NCBI RefSeq assembly: GCF_002088945.1
Contig: NZ_NCSU01000007.1
Coordinates: forward strand, 124,001-188,000
DNA: 64,000 nt
Reading direction: 5' to 3'
Origin: Henriciella pelagia
GTDB lineage: Bacteria > Pseudomonadota > Alphaproteobacteria > Caulobacterales > Hyphomonadaceae
In this document: positions 8,812-17,656 of the stretch, one piece after another
Position numbering within the stretch: the stretch's first letter is position 1
Layout of the letters: every line of letters starts with the position of its first letter
Notes under the pieces: model-generated
The model's database searches: none
Told to the model about the DNA's origin: nothing
Seen by the model: only the letters and a program-made list of their open reading frames with translations
Translations under genes and position numbers: made by a program

Positions 8812-10722
8812 TCAGTCAGGCTGAACCAGAAAACCGGCGGCCTCCAGACGCTTGAGGACGAGATCAGCAGCCTCGTCTGGTGACAATTTGTGCGTCTCGA
8901 TGTGAAGCTCCGGGTCTTCCGGTGGCTCATACGGACTATCGATGCCGGTGAAATTCTTGATCTCGCCGGCGCGTGCCTTCTTGTACAACCCTTTGACGTC
9001 GCGCCGTTCGGCGACTTCCAGTGGCGCGTCCACAAAGACTTCCCAGAATTCGCCGTCTTCGACCATCTGGCGAACGATGCGGCGTTCTGCGCGGAACGGC
9101 GAAATGAAGGACACAAGGACGATCAGGCCAGCATCAATCATCAGCTTGGAGACTTCGCCAACGCGCCGAATATTCTCGACCCGGTCAGCATCGGTAAAGC
9201 CCAGATCGTGATTGAGGCCGTGCCGGACATTGTCGCCGTCGAGCGTGTAGGTGTGCTTGCCCATATGCGTGAGGCGTTTCTCGACGATGTTGGCGACCGT
9301 TGACTTGCCGGCACCTGAAAGCCCTGTGAACCAGAGAATGACCGGCTTCTGGCCCTTCATGGACGCGCGGACATCCTTTGAGACGTCCAGGGTCTGCTTA
9401 TGGATATTGGAGGCGCGGCGAAGCGCAAAATTTATGAGGCCCATGCCGACAGTTTCATTGGTCATCCGGTCGATGATGATGAAACCGCCCATGCGGCGAT
9501 TGTCCTTGTAGGCGTCGAACGCAATCTCGCGGTCCAGCGCGATATTGCACACGCCGATCTCGTTGAGGTGCAGCGTCTTTGCCGCCTCATGGGCGCGGGT
9601 GTTCACGTCGATCTTGTACTTCTGCTCGGTGATCTGGACCTGGCACTCGCGGGCTCCGATCTTCATGACGTAGGAGCGCCCCGGAAACATCTCGCCATCC
9701 GACATCCACAGGATGGTTGCCTGAAACTGGTCGGACACTTCGGCCGGTTCATTGTCTGCACACAGCACGTCGCCTCGCGAAATGTCGATCTCGTCTTCGA
9801 GGGTAAGCGTGACGGAATGTCCTTCGACCGCCTCGTCCAGATCGCCGCCCATGGCGACGACGCGCTCGACCCTGCTGGACTTGCCCGACGGAAGCGCCCG
9901 CACCTTGTCGCCAGGCTTTACGGCCCCCGACAGGATCTGGCCGGCAAATCCGCGGAAATCGAGGTTCGGCCGGTTGACCCACTGCACCGGCATGCGGAAG
10001 GCCTTTTCCTTGGCGTCTGACCGGATCTCAACCGTATCAAGATAGGTCATGATCGGCGGGCCGTCATACCAGGGCGTATTCTCGCTGCGCTCGACAATAT
10101 TGTCGCCCTTCAGGGCTGATACCGGAATGGCCTGGATGGACTCAAAACCGAGATCCTTCGCGAACTCCTGATAATCAGCCCGGATCGCATCAAAGGTTTC
10201 CTGACTATAGCCGACGAGGTCCATCTTGTTGATGCAAAGGACCACATGCTTGATGCCAACAAGTGACACGATGAAGCTGTGACGCCGGGTCTGGGTCAGC
10301 ACGCCCTTGCGGGCATCGATCATCACGATGGCAAGGTCTGCCGTCGATGCGCCGGTCGCCATGTTGCGGGTATACTGCTCATGCCCCGGCGTATCGGCGA
10401 CGATGAACTTGCGCGCATCAGTCGAGAAGAAGCGGTAAGCGACATCAATGGTGATGCCCTGCTCGCGCTCGGCGGCGAGACCGTCGACCAGCAGGGCGAA
10501 GTCGATTTCCTCGCCCTGCGTGCCGAACTTCTTCGACTCATTCTTCAGCGAGGCCAGCTGATCGTCAAAGATCATCTTAGACTCGTAAAGCAGCCGTCCG
10601 ATCATGGTTGACTTGCCGTCATCCACCGAACCGCAGGTGATGAAACGCAGGAGCGACTTTCTCAACTGGCTGTCGAGATAGGATTCGATGTTCGAGAACT
10701 GGGGGGCTGCATAGGCGTTCAT
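8812..10722 (-). CDS. cysNC: Bifunctional sulfate adenylyltransferase subunit 1 / adenylylsulfate kinase
   Basis: This 636-residue fusion first drives ATP sulfurylase by GTP hydrolysis and then phosphorylates APS to PAPS. The GTPase part has GSVDDGKST near residue 31, DTPGHEQY and NKMD. The C-terminal kinase starts near 440 with a second P-loop (GLSGAGKST) and the [11 protein letters not shown] substrate motif. The order is that of NodQ/CysNC. The ATG at 10720-10722 overlaps the TGA of cysD by one base (TGATG), so the subunits are translationally coupled. PAPS is the donor for sulfotransferases as well as for cysteine synthesis; the glycan neighbours and cysQ point to sulfation as one use (inference). 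Confidence 0.96.
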   Translation of the reverse strand: MNAYAAPQFSNIESYLDSQLRKSLLRFITCGSVDDGKSTMIGRLLYESKMIFDDQLASLKNESKKFGTQGEEIDFALLVDGLAAEREQGITIDVAYRFFSTDARKFIVADTPGHEQYTRNMATGASTADLAIVMIDARKGVLTQTRRHSFIVSLVGIKHVVLCINKMDLVGYSQETFDAIRADYQEFAKDLGFESIQAIPVSALKGDNIVERSENTPWYDGPPIMTYLDTVEIRSDAKEKAFRMPVQWVNRPNLDFRGFAGQILSGAVKPGDKVRALPSGKSSRVERVVAMGGDLDEAVEGHSVTLTLEDEIDISRGDVLCADNEPAEVSDQFQATILWMSDGEMFPGRSYVMKIGARECQVQITEQKYKIDVNTRAHEAAKTLHLNEIGVCNIALDREIAFDAYKDNRRMGGFIIIDRMTNETVGMGLINFALRRASNIHKQTLDVSKDVRASMKGQKPVILWFTGLSGAGKSTVANIVEKRLTHMGKHTYTLDGDNVRHGLNHDLGFTDADRVENIRRVGEVSKLMIDAGLIVLVSFISPFRAERRIVRQMVEDGEFWEVFVDAPLEVAERRDVKGLYKKARAGEIKNFTGIDSPYEPPEDPELHIETHKLSPDEAADLVLKRLEAAGFLVQPD

Positions 10723-11624
10723 CAGAAATAGCCCTCCTGCTTCTTCATTTCCATTGAGGCAGGCGCATCCTTGTCGATAGCGCGGCCTTCGCGTTCGGAC
10801 GTGGTTGTGCGCAGCATCTCCTCGATAATCTCCGTGATGGTCGAAGCGCTGGACTCCACAGCGCCTGTCAGCGGATAGCAACCAAGCGTCCGGAAGCGGA
10901 CCCGTTTCATCTCTGGCGTCTCGCCAGGCTCGAGTGGCAGCCGGTCATCATCGACCATGACCATGATCCCGTCGCGCGTGACGACTGGACGTTCCTCAGC
11001 AAAATACAGCGGCACGATGTCGATATTTTCCTGATAGATGTACTGCCAGATATCGAGTTCGGTCCAGTTTGACAGCGGGAAGACACGCACGCTCTCACCC
11101 GACTTGATGCGCGTATTGTAGAGCGACCAGAGTTCTGGCCGCTGGTTCTTCGGATCCCAGCGGTGCTGCGCGGAACGGAATGAGAAGATGCGCTCCTTGG
11201 CGCGTGACTTTTCTTCATCGCGGCGCGCCCCGCCAATGGCCGCGTCGAACTTGTACTTGTCGAGCGCCTGCTTCAGTGCCTGGGTCTTCATGACATCGGT
11301 GTGCAGGGCAGAGCCGTGCGTGAACGGGCCGATCCCCTGTTCGACGCCTTCCTGGTTTATATGCACCAGGAGGTCGATCGCCGGATCGTCCTTGAGCTTG
11401 TCACGGAAGGCAATCATCTCACGGAACTTCCATGTCGTATCGACGTGCAGAAGCGGAAATGGCAACGGCCCGGGATAGAACGCCTTGCGGGCAAGGTGCA
11501 GCATGACCGAGCTGTCCTTGCCTATCGAATACATCATGACCGGGTTTTGCGCCGATGCTGCCACTTCGCGCAAAATATGGATGCTCTCGGCCTCCAGCCG
11601 GTCGAGATGGGTGAGTTTGGTCAT
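10722..11624 (-). CDS. cysD: Sulfate adenylyltransferase subunit 2
   Basis: The 300-residue catalytic subunit of ATP sulfurylase forms APS from sulfate and ATP together with CysN. It belongs to the PAPS-reductase/CysD ATP-pyrophosphatase family, with the PP-loop motif [15 protein letters not shown] near residue 29 and the conserved [20 protein letters not shown] segment. Length and order are normal. The start [20 protein letters not shown] matches the family N-terminus; the open frame extends upstream but without similarity. It is the first gene of the cysD-cysNC pair and is divergent from kdsB across a 237-base intergenic region that should hold promoters for both. Confidence 0.96.
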   Translation of the reverse strand: MTKLTHLDRLEAESIHILREVAASAQNPVMMYSIGKDSSVMLHLARKAFYPGPLPFPLLHVDTTWKFREMIAFRDKLKDDPAIDLLVHINQEGVEQGIGPFTHGSALHTDVMKTQALKQALDKYKFDAAIGGARRDEEKSRAKERIFSFRSAQHRWDPKNQRPELWSLYNTRIKSGESVRVFPLSNWTELDIWQYIYQENIDIVPLYFAEERPVVTRDGIMVMVDDDRLPLEPGETPEMKRVRFRTLGCYPLTGAVESSASTITEIIEEMLRTTTSEREGRAIDKDAPASMEMKKQEGYF

Positions 11625-11861
11625 TATGCGTTCCAGAGACTTGTTATGCGCAGTTAGGTAACAATGGCGGAAAGAGCGAACAATGTAGTAGCGGTCAACC
11701 GACACACCGCGTTTTTCTAACCTATGACCCGGCTCAGCCAACGCCCGCGATTTCATCATATGTCGCTGCAGCGGCCATGATACGGAACGGTCCCGAAGGC
11801 CGCCTTGACACATACGGCACAGGCGAGCAAACCCTCCGCTCAACTTCGAAGACCATACTCC

Positions 11862-12677
11862 ATGCGGACATTGATCGTCATTCCTGCCAGGATTGGTTCG
11901 ACCCGGTTCCCGGCCAAGCCGCTTCACAAGATTGCGGGGCATTCCATGGTGTCACGGGTGGCTGCGATCGCCCAAAGAGTAGCGGCCGCCGATCGGAATG
12001 TGGACTATGTGATTGCGACGGATGACGAGGCAATCGTCCAGCATGCCCGCTCGATCGGGGCACCCGTTGTCATGACCAACCCGGACCTTCCATCTGGAAC
12101 GGACCGGGCGCTGGCGGCGGCAAAGATGGCTGACACCAGGCCGGATTTCGTGCTCAATTTACAGGGCGATGCGCCGTTCACGCCGCCGGCCCACCTTCAT
12201 GCCCTGATCAAGACTGCCGCAACGAGCACAGCCGATGTCGTGACCCCTGTGGTCCAGCTCGACTGGGAAACGCTGGACATCATGCGTGACCAGAAGACAC
12301 GCGAGCCGTTCAGCGGCACGTGCTGCATTCGCCGCGCCGATGGCATGGCACTCTGGTTCTCCAAGACGATCATCCCTTCCATCCGGAAAGAAGCAGCGCT
12401 GCGCGAGGCATCCGGCCTGTCTCCCGTCTGGCGGCATATCGGATTGTATGGCTATCGCATGCAGGCCCTTGAGCAGTTCGCCAGCCTTCCCGTTGGCGAG
12501 TATGAGGCGCTGGAAGGGCTGGAGCAGCTGCGCTTCCTTGAGAACGGCATGAGCATCATGAGCGTCGCTGTGGACCCCGGCGCAACCGCGATGTGGGGGA
12601 TCGACACGCCGGAGGATGCGGCGTTTGCTGAAAGGCTCATCGCTGAGCATGGCGACCCCATGGATGCCGACGCCTGA
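11862..12677 (+). CDS. kdsB: 3-deoxy-manno-octulosonate cytidylyltransferase (CMP-Kdo synthetase)
   Basis: The 271-residue protein activates Kdo (or a related acid sugar) with CTP to CMP-Kdo in the cytoplasm. It has the family signature [15 protein letters not shown] at the N-terminus, [11 protein letters not shown], the NLQGDAPF segment (NxQGDxP motif) and [16 protein letters not shown] near the end. The ATG at 11862 fits the family start, though no good Shine-Dalgarno sequence is visible. Its TGA overlaps the start of the next gene by one base. It may be the housekeeping lipid A-core enzyme or a cluster-specific copy feeding the GT42-like transferase; the sequence alone does not decide. Confidence 0.9.
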   Translation: MRTLIVIPARIGSTRFPAKPLHKIAGHSMVSRVAAIAQRVAAADRNVDYVIATDDEAIVQHARSIGAPVVMTNPDLPSGTDRALAAAKMADTRPDFVLNLQGDAPFTPPAHLHALIKTAATSTADVVTPVVQLDWETLDIMRDQKTREPFSGTCCIRRADGMALWFSKTIIPSIRKEAALREASGLSPVWRHIGLYGYRMQALEQFASLPVGEYEALEGLEQLRFLENGMSIMSVAVDPGATAMWGIDTPEDAAFAERLIAEHGDPMDADA

Positions 12678-13306
12678 TGGCACGCGATGTCTACATCGTC
12701 CGTCACGGCAACACATTCGACAAGGGTGACACCGTCACACGGGTCGGGGCGCGCACAGATCTGCCGCTTTCGATGTCAGGCCGACTCCAGGCCGAAGCGC
12801 TGGCCAAGCATTTTGCAGACACGGACATCCGGTTTGCTTCGGCCGCTGCCGGCCCCCTGAAGCGGACACTGGAAACCGCAAGGACCATCCTTGCAGCGCA
12901 ATCCGCTGCCCCCAGCCTCGACGTCGCCGAGTTCCTGCGCGAGATTGATTACGGGCCGGACGAGAACAGGCCTGAGCCTGAAGTCGTCGACAGGATCGGG
13001 CAGGCCGCACTCGACGCCTGGGAAGAGCATGCCGTGGCACCGCCAGGATGGATCGTAGACCCCGAACAGCTCAAGCGAGACTGGCTCAGCTATGTTCAGC
13101 ACCTGGCGGGCTCCGATACGGCTGGCCCTGCCCTGGTCGTGACGAGCAACGGAGTTGCCCGGTTCGCGCTCCTTGCCGCAAGAGAGACATCTGACACAAA
13201 GGAGGGCGTCGCTGACGATCTGAAGCTGAAGACGGGAGCCTATGGCATCTTCCACATCACTGATGATGGCGGTCTGATTTTGCATCGCTGGAACATCCGG
13301 CCCTGA
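12677..13306 (+). CDS. Histidine phosphatase family protein
   Basis: This 209-residue protein of the phosphoglycerate-mutase-like branch has the phosphohistidine motif VRHGNTFDKG at residues 8-17, a conserved Arg in AGPLKRTLETA and E89-like acidic residue in REIDYG. The second catalytic histidine is replaced or shifted: near residue 155 the sequence reads VVTSNGVARF rather than the usual V.HG, so activity or specificity may differ. Its ATG overlaps the kdsB stop (TGATG), so it is coupled to kdsB. A phosphatase on a phosphorylated sugar intermediate would fit the context (inference). Confidence 0.8.
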   Translation: MARDVYIVRHGNTFDKGDTVTRVGARTDLPLSMSGRLQAEALAKHFADTDIRFASAAAGPLKRTLETARTILAAQSAAPSLDVAEFLREIDYGPDENRPEPEVVDRIGQAALDAWEEHAVAPPGWIVDPEQLKRDWLSYVQHLAGSDTAGPALVVTSNGVARFALLAARETSDTKEGVADDLKLKTGAYGIFHITDDGGLILHRWNIRP

Positions 13307-13407
13307 GGCCGGACCGATTTTGCAGTCGCTCACAACTGCATGGTTGCCGTGAGGGGACTGAATAGATAGTCCGATGGGCTGGATCTGCACGAAAGTCCGG
13401 TCGCGTA

Positions 13408-14370
13408 ATGACACCTCTCCGCTTTGCTGTTTTCGGGAAAAACGATCTGGCCGCATCACGGTGTCACGCGCTGGCAGCGTGCCGCGAAACCAGGATCGTC
13501 CGGACCGTGTCTCACGAGGATGTTTCCGGCCTGTCCGATGATGACTGGCAGACCCTGCTCGACCCTGCCGAACTCGATGCGGTGGTGTTCGCGCTCCAGC
13601 CGGCCATCGCAACCGGCGCTACGCGACGTGCGCTACAGCGGGGCATTCATGTGCTGAGCGAATTGCCGGGCGGTGAAACCGTGGAGGATATTGTGAACCT
13701 GCGCGAGGCCGAGCGCGATTCCGGTGCAATCCTGAAGTTTGGGTGCGGCCTGCGTCATCATGGAAATGTGCGTGCGGCGCAGACAGTGATTGAAGAGAAC
13801 AATTACGGACGCCTGCTCACGGCACGCGCCGTCTACGGGCATGCCGGCCCGCCGAACGGACAGTTCGCCAACACGTCCATCCTGAAGGGGCACGGCATAC
13901 ACATGCTGGACCTTCTTCACCTTTTCTGCGGCCCGTTCGAGACAGTAAAGGCCTTGTCTTCAGGCATGGCAGGCGGCGACGAAAATGTGTTCGCCCTGCT
14001 TCGTACTGCCGATGGCGCCATTGCTGAACTGCACTCGTCATCGACGTCTTGGCGCCAGACCTTCCGCCTCGAGCTTGGCTTTGAGCGCGGCTATGTCTGG
14101 CTGGACGGACACTTGCCCGGCCTTGAGGGGTATGGCCCTGAAATGCTGATCCACGCGCGGCTTTCGCACAATAATCGCGGTGAGCCCGATCCAAATCCCG
14201 ACGAGACAGTCACAGAGTTCGACTCGCATTCCTCGGCAGAGGAGGAACTCGCCGAGTTCCTGGACGCGATTGCCGGGCGCGCGCCGCTTCGCCGCGGAAA
14301 CAGCCACCAGGCCTTCGACGCGATCAATATCGCCGAGCGTATTTGCGCGGCCTGTGAAACATGGGCATAA
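13408..14370 (+). CDS. Gfo/Idh/MocA family oxidoreductase
   Basis: The 320-residue protein fits the NAD(P)-dependent sugar dehydrogenase family. The Rossmann glycine loop is unusual (FAVFGKNDLAASRC, with only one glycine), but VLSELPGGETVEDI matches the conserved HVxxEKP region with the usual lysine missing, and KGHGIHMLDLLHLFCG near 158 matches the catalytic-region D/H signature. A C-terminal sheet domain follows. The loss of the dinucleotide glycines and of the EKP lysine suggests altered cofactor use or a non-catalytic role. It lies downstream of the phosphatase and before cysQ and probably belongs to the glycan cluster. Confidence 0.75.
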   Translation: MTPLRFAVFGKNDLAASRCHALAACRETRIVRTVSHEDVSGLSDDDWQTLLDPAELDAVVFALQPAIATGATRRALQRGIHVLSELPGGETVEDIVNLREAERDSGAILKFGCGLRHHGNVRAAQTVIEENNYGRLLTARAVYGHAGPPNGQFANTSILKGHGIHMLDLLHLFCGPFETVKALSSGMAGGDENVFALLRTADGAIAELHSSSTSWRQTFRLELGFERGYVWLDGHLPGLEGYGPEMLIHARLSHNNRGEPDPNPDETVTEFDSHSSAEEELAEFLDAIAGRAPLRRGNSHQAFDAINIAERICAACETWA

Positions 14371-14414
14371 CGCCGCCTGAACATCTGCCTTTTCGCCTGC
14401 CCAGGACCCCTCAT

Positions 14415-15209
14415 ATGAGCCTTACCCCCGACCAACTCGCCCGCATCGCCCTCGACGCTGGCGCGCTGATCATGGAAATCTATTCGACTGATTTCGATGT
14501 CGACCGGAAGGATGACGCCTCGCCTGTCACCGAAGCCGACCAGAAGGCCGAAGACCTGATCCTGGCGGCACTTGCAGAGGCCGACCCTGACCTTGACGTC
14601 ATCGCCGAAGAATCAGTCGCAGCCGGCAGGATCCCGGATCACGATGTCCGCTTCGCGCTGGTCGACCCGCTCGACGGCACCAAGGAGTTCATCAACAAGA
14701 ACGGACAGTTCACCGTCAACATCGCGATCATCGAACACGGCAAGCCAGTCATGGGCGTGGTGTACGCTCCAGCACTCAACCGGCTTTTCCTTGCCGAAAG
14801 CCCGGACAGGGCATGGCAGGCCGAGGCCAGGCCGGGCGAAGCTGTTCCCGGCAGCGATGCGCGCCTCCCGCTTCACATTCGCAAGGCGCCCGAGGACGGT
14901 CTGACGGCCATTGCGTCAAAGTCCCACCGCTCGGTCGAAACAGACGAATTTCTCGCCAGGTTTGATGTCAACGAGATCATTTCTGCAGGCTCGTCCCTCA
15001 AATTCTGCCTTGTCGGAGCTGGCGAGGCAGACATCTATCCGCGAATGGGCCGCACGATGGAATGGGACACAGCTGCAGGTCAGGCCGTGGCTGAAGCTGC
15101 CGGCGCGCGAGTGATGACAGCCGATGGAGTTCCGCTCCGCTACGGGAAGAAAGAGCGCGGCTACGATAATCCGAATTTCATTGTGTATGGAGATGTAACC
15201 GTTCCATGA
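14415..15209 (+). CDS. cysQ: 3'(2'),5'-bisphosphate nucleotidase
   Basis: This 264-residue member of the inositol monophosphatase superfamily hydrolyses PAP, the by-product of PAPS-dependent sulfation or reduction, to AMP. Metal-binding motifs are visible: IAEES near 69, DPLDGTKEFI near 87 and EWDTAAGQAV near 214. AGGA at 14402-14405 precedes the ATG at 14415, which gives the usual N-terminus. Its last bases lie within a short palindrome (15207-15222). Together with cysD and cysNC in the same cluster it closes the PAPS cycle. Confidence 0.93.
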   Translation: MSLTPDQLARIALDAGALIMEIYSTDFDVDRKDDASPVTEADQKAEDLILAALAEADPDLDVIAEESVAAGRIPDHDVRFALVDPLDGTKEFINKNGQFTVNIAIIEHGKPVMGVVYAPALNRLFLAESPDRAWQAEARPGEAVPGSDARLPLHIRKAPEDGLTAIASKSHRSVETDEFLARFDVNEIISAGSSLKFCLVGAGEADIYPRMGRTMEWDTAAGQAVAEAAGARVMTADGVPLRYGKKERGYDNPNFIVYGDVTVP

Positions 15210-15277
15210 TCCGTATGGATCAATGCCATGTACTGATGTAGATGTGACTTTCTAACGTTGACTTCAAAAGGTGTGAT

Positions 15278-15331
15278 ATGACTATCGAGTGTAATGCTCA
15301 CGACCCATATTGCGGAAAGTCGCAAGCTTGA
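15278..15331 (+). CDS. Possible 17-residue upstream ORF overlapping the metK start
   Basis: An ATG at 15278, six bases after AAAAGG (15267-15271), opens a 17-codon frame encoding [17 protein letters not shown]. Its TGA stop at 15329-15331 overlaps the TTG start of metK by two bases (TTGA). A good ribosome binding site, the short length and the stop/start overlap suggest a leader peptide that couples or modulates metK translation. No homologue is recognised. It could also be chance, if metK starts at the upstream in-frame TTG at 15310. Confidence 0.4.
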   Translation: MTIECNAHDPYCGKSQA

Positions 15332-16524
15332 GCGCCGCAGAGTTCCTGTTCACCAGCGAAAGCGTTTCCGAAGGCCATCCCGACAAGGTTTGTGACCGGA
15401 TCTCTGACGAGGTCGTCGACCTGTATTTCCGCAAGGCGATCGAAGCTGGATACGAAACGCCCCGCGTTCGCGCAGCCTGTGAAACGGCTGCAACCACCAA
15501 TCGCGTTGTCCTGCTCGGCGAAATGCGCGGACCCGATACGATCACGCCCGACATGGTCGAGGAGGTCGTTCGCGCAGCCGTCCGTGACATTGGCTATGAG
15601 CAGGACGGCTTCCATTGGGAAACGCTGGAGCTGAACAATTACCTGCACGCCCAGTCAGCGGACATTGCGGCGGGTGTCGATGAGGGTACGGGTACATTCA
15701 CGGATGAAGGGGCTGGCGACCAGGGCATCATGTTCGGCCATGCCAGCGACGAAACCGACGAATACATGCCGGCGCCGATTTCCTACTCCCACCGGATCCT
15801 GAAGCGGCTGGCCGAATTGCGTCACTCCGGTGAACGTCCGGAATTTCAGCCCGACGCGAAAAGCCAGGTCACGATGCGTTATCGCAATGGTGTACCCGTC
15901 GGTGTCGACGCCGTGGTTGTGTCCACGCAGCACGGCGCCGGCTATTCTACCGAAGAAATCCGGGAGCTGGTTCGCCCGGTTGTGACGGAAGTGCTGCCGG
16001 AAGGCTGGTTTCCGCCGGAAGAGAATTTCTACGTCAATCCAACAGGCAAGTTCGTGATCGGCGGGCCGGACGGCGATGCCGGGCTCACCGGCCGCAAGAT
16101 CATTGTCGACACCTATGGCGGCGCGGCCCCGCATGGCGGCGGCGCGTTTTCAGGCAAGGACCCGACCAAGGTTGACCGGTCGGCGGCGTATGCCTCGCGC
16201 TATCTCGCCAAGAATGTCGTGGCAGCCGGCCTGGCCAAGCGCTGCACACTGCAGCTCTCCTACGCCATCGGCGTCGCAAAGCCGCTGTCAATCAATGTGA
16301 ACCTGCACGACACGGCAAATACGGATGAGCGCAAGCTCGAAGCCCGCCTGATGGAAATCATGGACCTCAGCCCGCGGGGGATCCGCACCGCGCTCGGCCT
16401 CAATCGCCCGATCTATGCACGAACCGCCGCTTACGGACACTTTGGCCGGTCTCCGGACAATGAGGGCGGCTTCTCATGGGAGCGTCTCGATCTTGTCGAG
16501 CAGCTGAAAGACCTCGCTGGCTAG
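15328..16524 (+). CDS. metK: S-adenosylmethionine synthetase
   Basis: This 398-residue cytoplasmic enzyme forms SAM from methionine and ATP. The signature [18 protein letters not shown] is at the N-terminus, [10 protein letters not shown] near 130, [22 protein letters not shown] near 263 and DTAN near 326. The start is placed at TTG 15328, which gives the usual five residues before FLFTSES and has GGAAAG at 15314-15319; an earlier TTG at 15310 is the alternative. Its TAG stop shares CTAG with the stop of the convergent galE. It supplies SAM for the several methyltransferases and radical SAM enzymes nearby as well as for the cell. Confidence 0.97.
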   Translation: MSAAEFLFTSESVSEGHPDKVCDRISDEVVDLYFRKAIEAGYETPRVRAACETAATTNRVVLLGEMRGPDTITPDMVEEVVRAAVRDIGYEQDGFHWETLELNNYLHAQSADIAAGVDEGTGTFTDEGAGDQGIMFGHASDETDEYMPAPISYSHRILKRLAELRHSGERPEFQPDAKSQVTMRYRNGVPVGVDAVVVSTQHGAGYSTEEIRELVRPVVTEVLPEGWFPPEENFYVNPTGKFVIGGPDGDAGLTGRKIIVDTYGGAAPHGGGAFSGKDPTKVDRSAAYASRYLAKNVVAAGLAKRCTLQLSYAIGVAKPLSINVNLHDTANTDERKLEARLMEIMDLSPRGIRTALGLNRPIYARTAAYGHFGRSPDNEGGFSWERLDLVEQLKDLAG

Positions 16525-17513
16525 GCCTTTTTGCGCTCAACTTCCTTGAGGTGCCAGTTCCAGGCGCTGCGAATGACACTGTCCACATCCGACTGGACGG
16601 GTTTCCAGCCGAGAATCCGCTCGGCCTTTTCGGCTGATGCCACGAGGGCCGGCGGATCGCCTGGGCGGCGCGGACCGTCCTGGCGTGGAACCGCCTTGCC
16701 GGAGACGCGCTCCACGGCCTCGACGATCTCCAGCACCGTGGTTCCTGTGCCCGTGCCAAGGTTGAAGGCATCAGATGCCCCGCCTGCATCGAGGTAATCC
16801 AGTGCCTTCAAATGGGCCGAAGCCAGGTCCATGACGTGGATATAATCGCGCACGCAGGTTCCATCGCGCGTGTCGAAATCCGTACCATTGATCGTCAGTG
16901 TGAAACTGTCGTTCAACACCCCTTCTATGCACAGCGGAATGAGGTGGGTTTCCGGCTCGTGACGTTCGCCGACCTGCCCATCCGGGTCCGCGCCGGCGGC
17001 ATTGAAATAGCGCAGCTTCACGGACTTGATGCCGTGAGCGACATCGTAATCGTCGAGCACTTTCTCAACGAACAGTTTCGACATGCCATAGGGATTGATC
17101 GGATTCTGCGGCAGGTCTTCTGTCATCGGGACCTTTTGCGGCACCCCGTAGGTCGCGCAGGTGGAGGAGAAGATGATCTTGCCGCAGCCGGCCTTGGCCA
17201 TGGCGTCGAGCAGGCGCACTGTGCCGAGCGTATTGTTCTCATAATACATTCCGGGCTTTTCGACAGACTCGCCGACATAGGCGAGCGCAGCAAAATGCGC
17301 GACGGCATCCGGCTTGTAGCGATCAAAAACGCGGTCGAGGGCGTCGCTGTCCAGCAGGTCGCCTTCCACCAGGTCGCCCCAGCAGACGAATTCACGCCAG
17401 CCGCGAGCCAGGCTGTCATATACCACGACATTCCATCCAGCTTCGGAGAATGCCTTGCAGCAATGGCTCCCGACATAGCCTGCACCACCTGTGACAAGTA
17501 CCGTCTTGGTCAA
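16521..17513 (-). CDS. galE: UDP-glucose 4-epimerase
   Basis: This 330-residue short-chain dehydrogenase-type epimerase interconverts UDP-glucose and UDP-galactose (possibly the N-acetyl forms). It has the NAD-binding [13 protein letters not shown] at 8-20, the catalytic Ser/Thr region FSSTCATYG and the YxxxK pair in [11 protein letters not shown]. The start is TTG at 17511-17513, backed by GGAGAG just upstream. Its stop overlaps that of metK in CTAG. It provides nucleotide sugars for the adjacent glycosyltransferases. It is followed on the right by the TonB receptor, transcribed in the same direction. Confidence 0.96.
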   Translation of the reverse strand: MTKTVLVTGGAGYVGSHCCKAFSEAGWNVVVYDSLARGWREFVCWGDLVEGDLLDSDALDRVFDRYKPDAVAHFAALAYVGESVEKPGMYYENNTLGTVRLLDAMAKAGCGKIIFSSTCATYGVPQKVPMTEDLPQNPINPYGMSKLFVEKVLDDYDVAHGIKSVKLRYFNAAGADPDGQVGERHEPETHLIPLCIEGVLNDSFTLTINGTDFDTRDGTCVRDYIHVMDLASAHLKALDYLDAGGASDAFNLGTGTGTTVLEIVEAVERVSGKAVPRQDGPRRPGDPPALVASAEKAERILGWKPVQSDVDSVIRSAWNWHLKEVERKKA

Positions 17514-17605
17514 TGTTCTCTCCAGCTTTCCTTGATTGTCCGACCTGCCAATAGTGGACTGTAGTGCGAACGCAACCCCCGACTTCTGGGCGCATCACAG
17601 ACAGA

Positions 17606-17629
17606 AGGGCGACACATATGTGCCGCCCT
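17606..17629 (-). terminator. Palindrome downstream of the TonB receptor gene
   Basis: A 24-base, nearly perfect palindrome (AGGGCG, then CACATATGTG, then CGCCCT with one G-T pair) lies 28 bases after the receptor stop, between it and galE. It can form an 11-bp stem; the following bases on the minus strand are pyrimidine-rich but not a clear U-run. It is probably a transcription terminator or an mRNA-stabilising hairpin. A dyad-shaped operator for galE is also possible. Confidence 0.5.
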
Positions 17630-17656
17630 CCCGCATAAAGATTGGACTTTTCTGGA

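Noticed and set aside
15207..15222. TGATCC-GTAT-GGATCA palindrome as a cysQ terminator
   Set aside because: The stem is only six base pairs and no T-run follows; it could be a chance dyad.
15210..15327. A SAM-binding riboswitch upstream of metK
   Set aside because: The leader was inspected for SAM-II and SAM/SAH patterns and no match to their conserved parts was found; only a short palindrome (15207-15222) and the small ORF are seen. A covariance-model search would decide.
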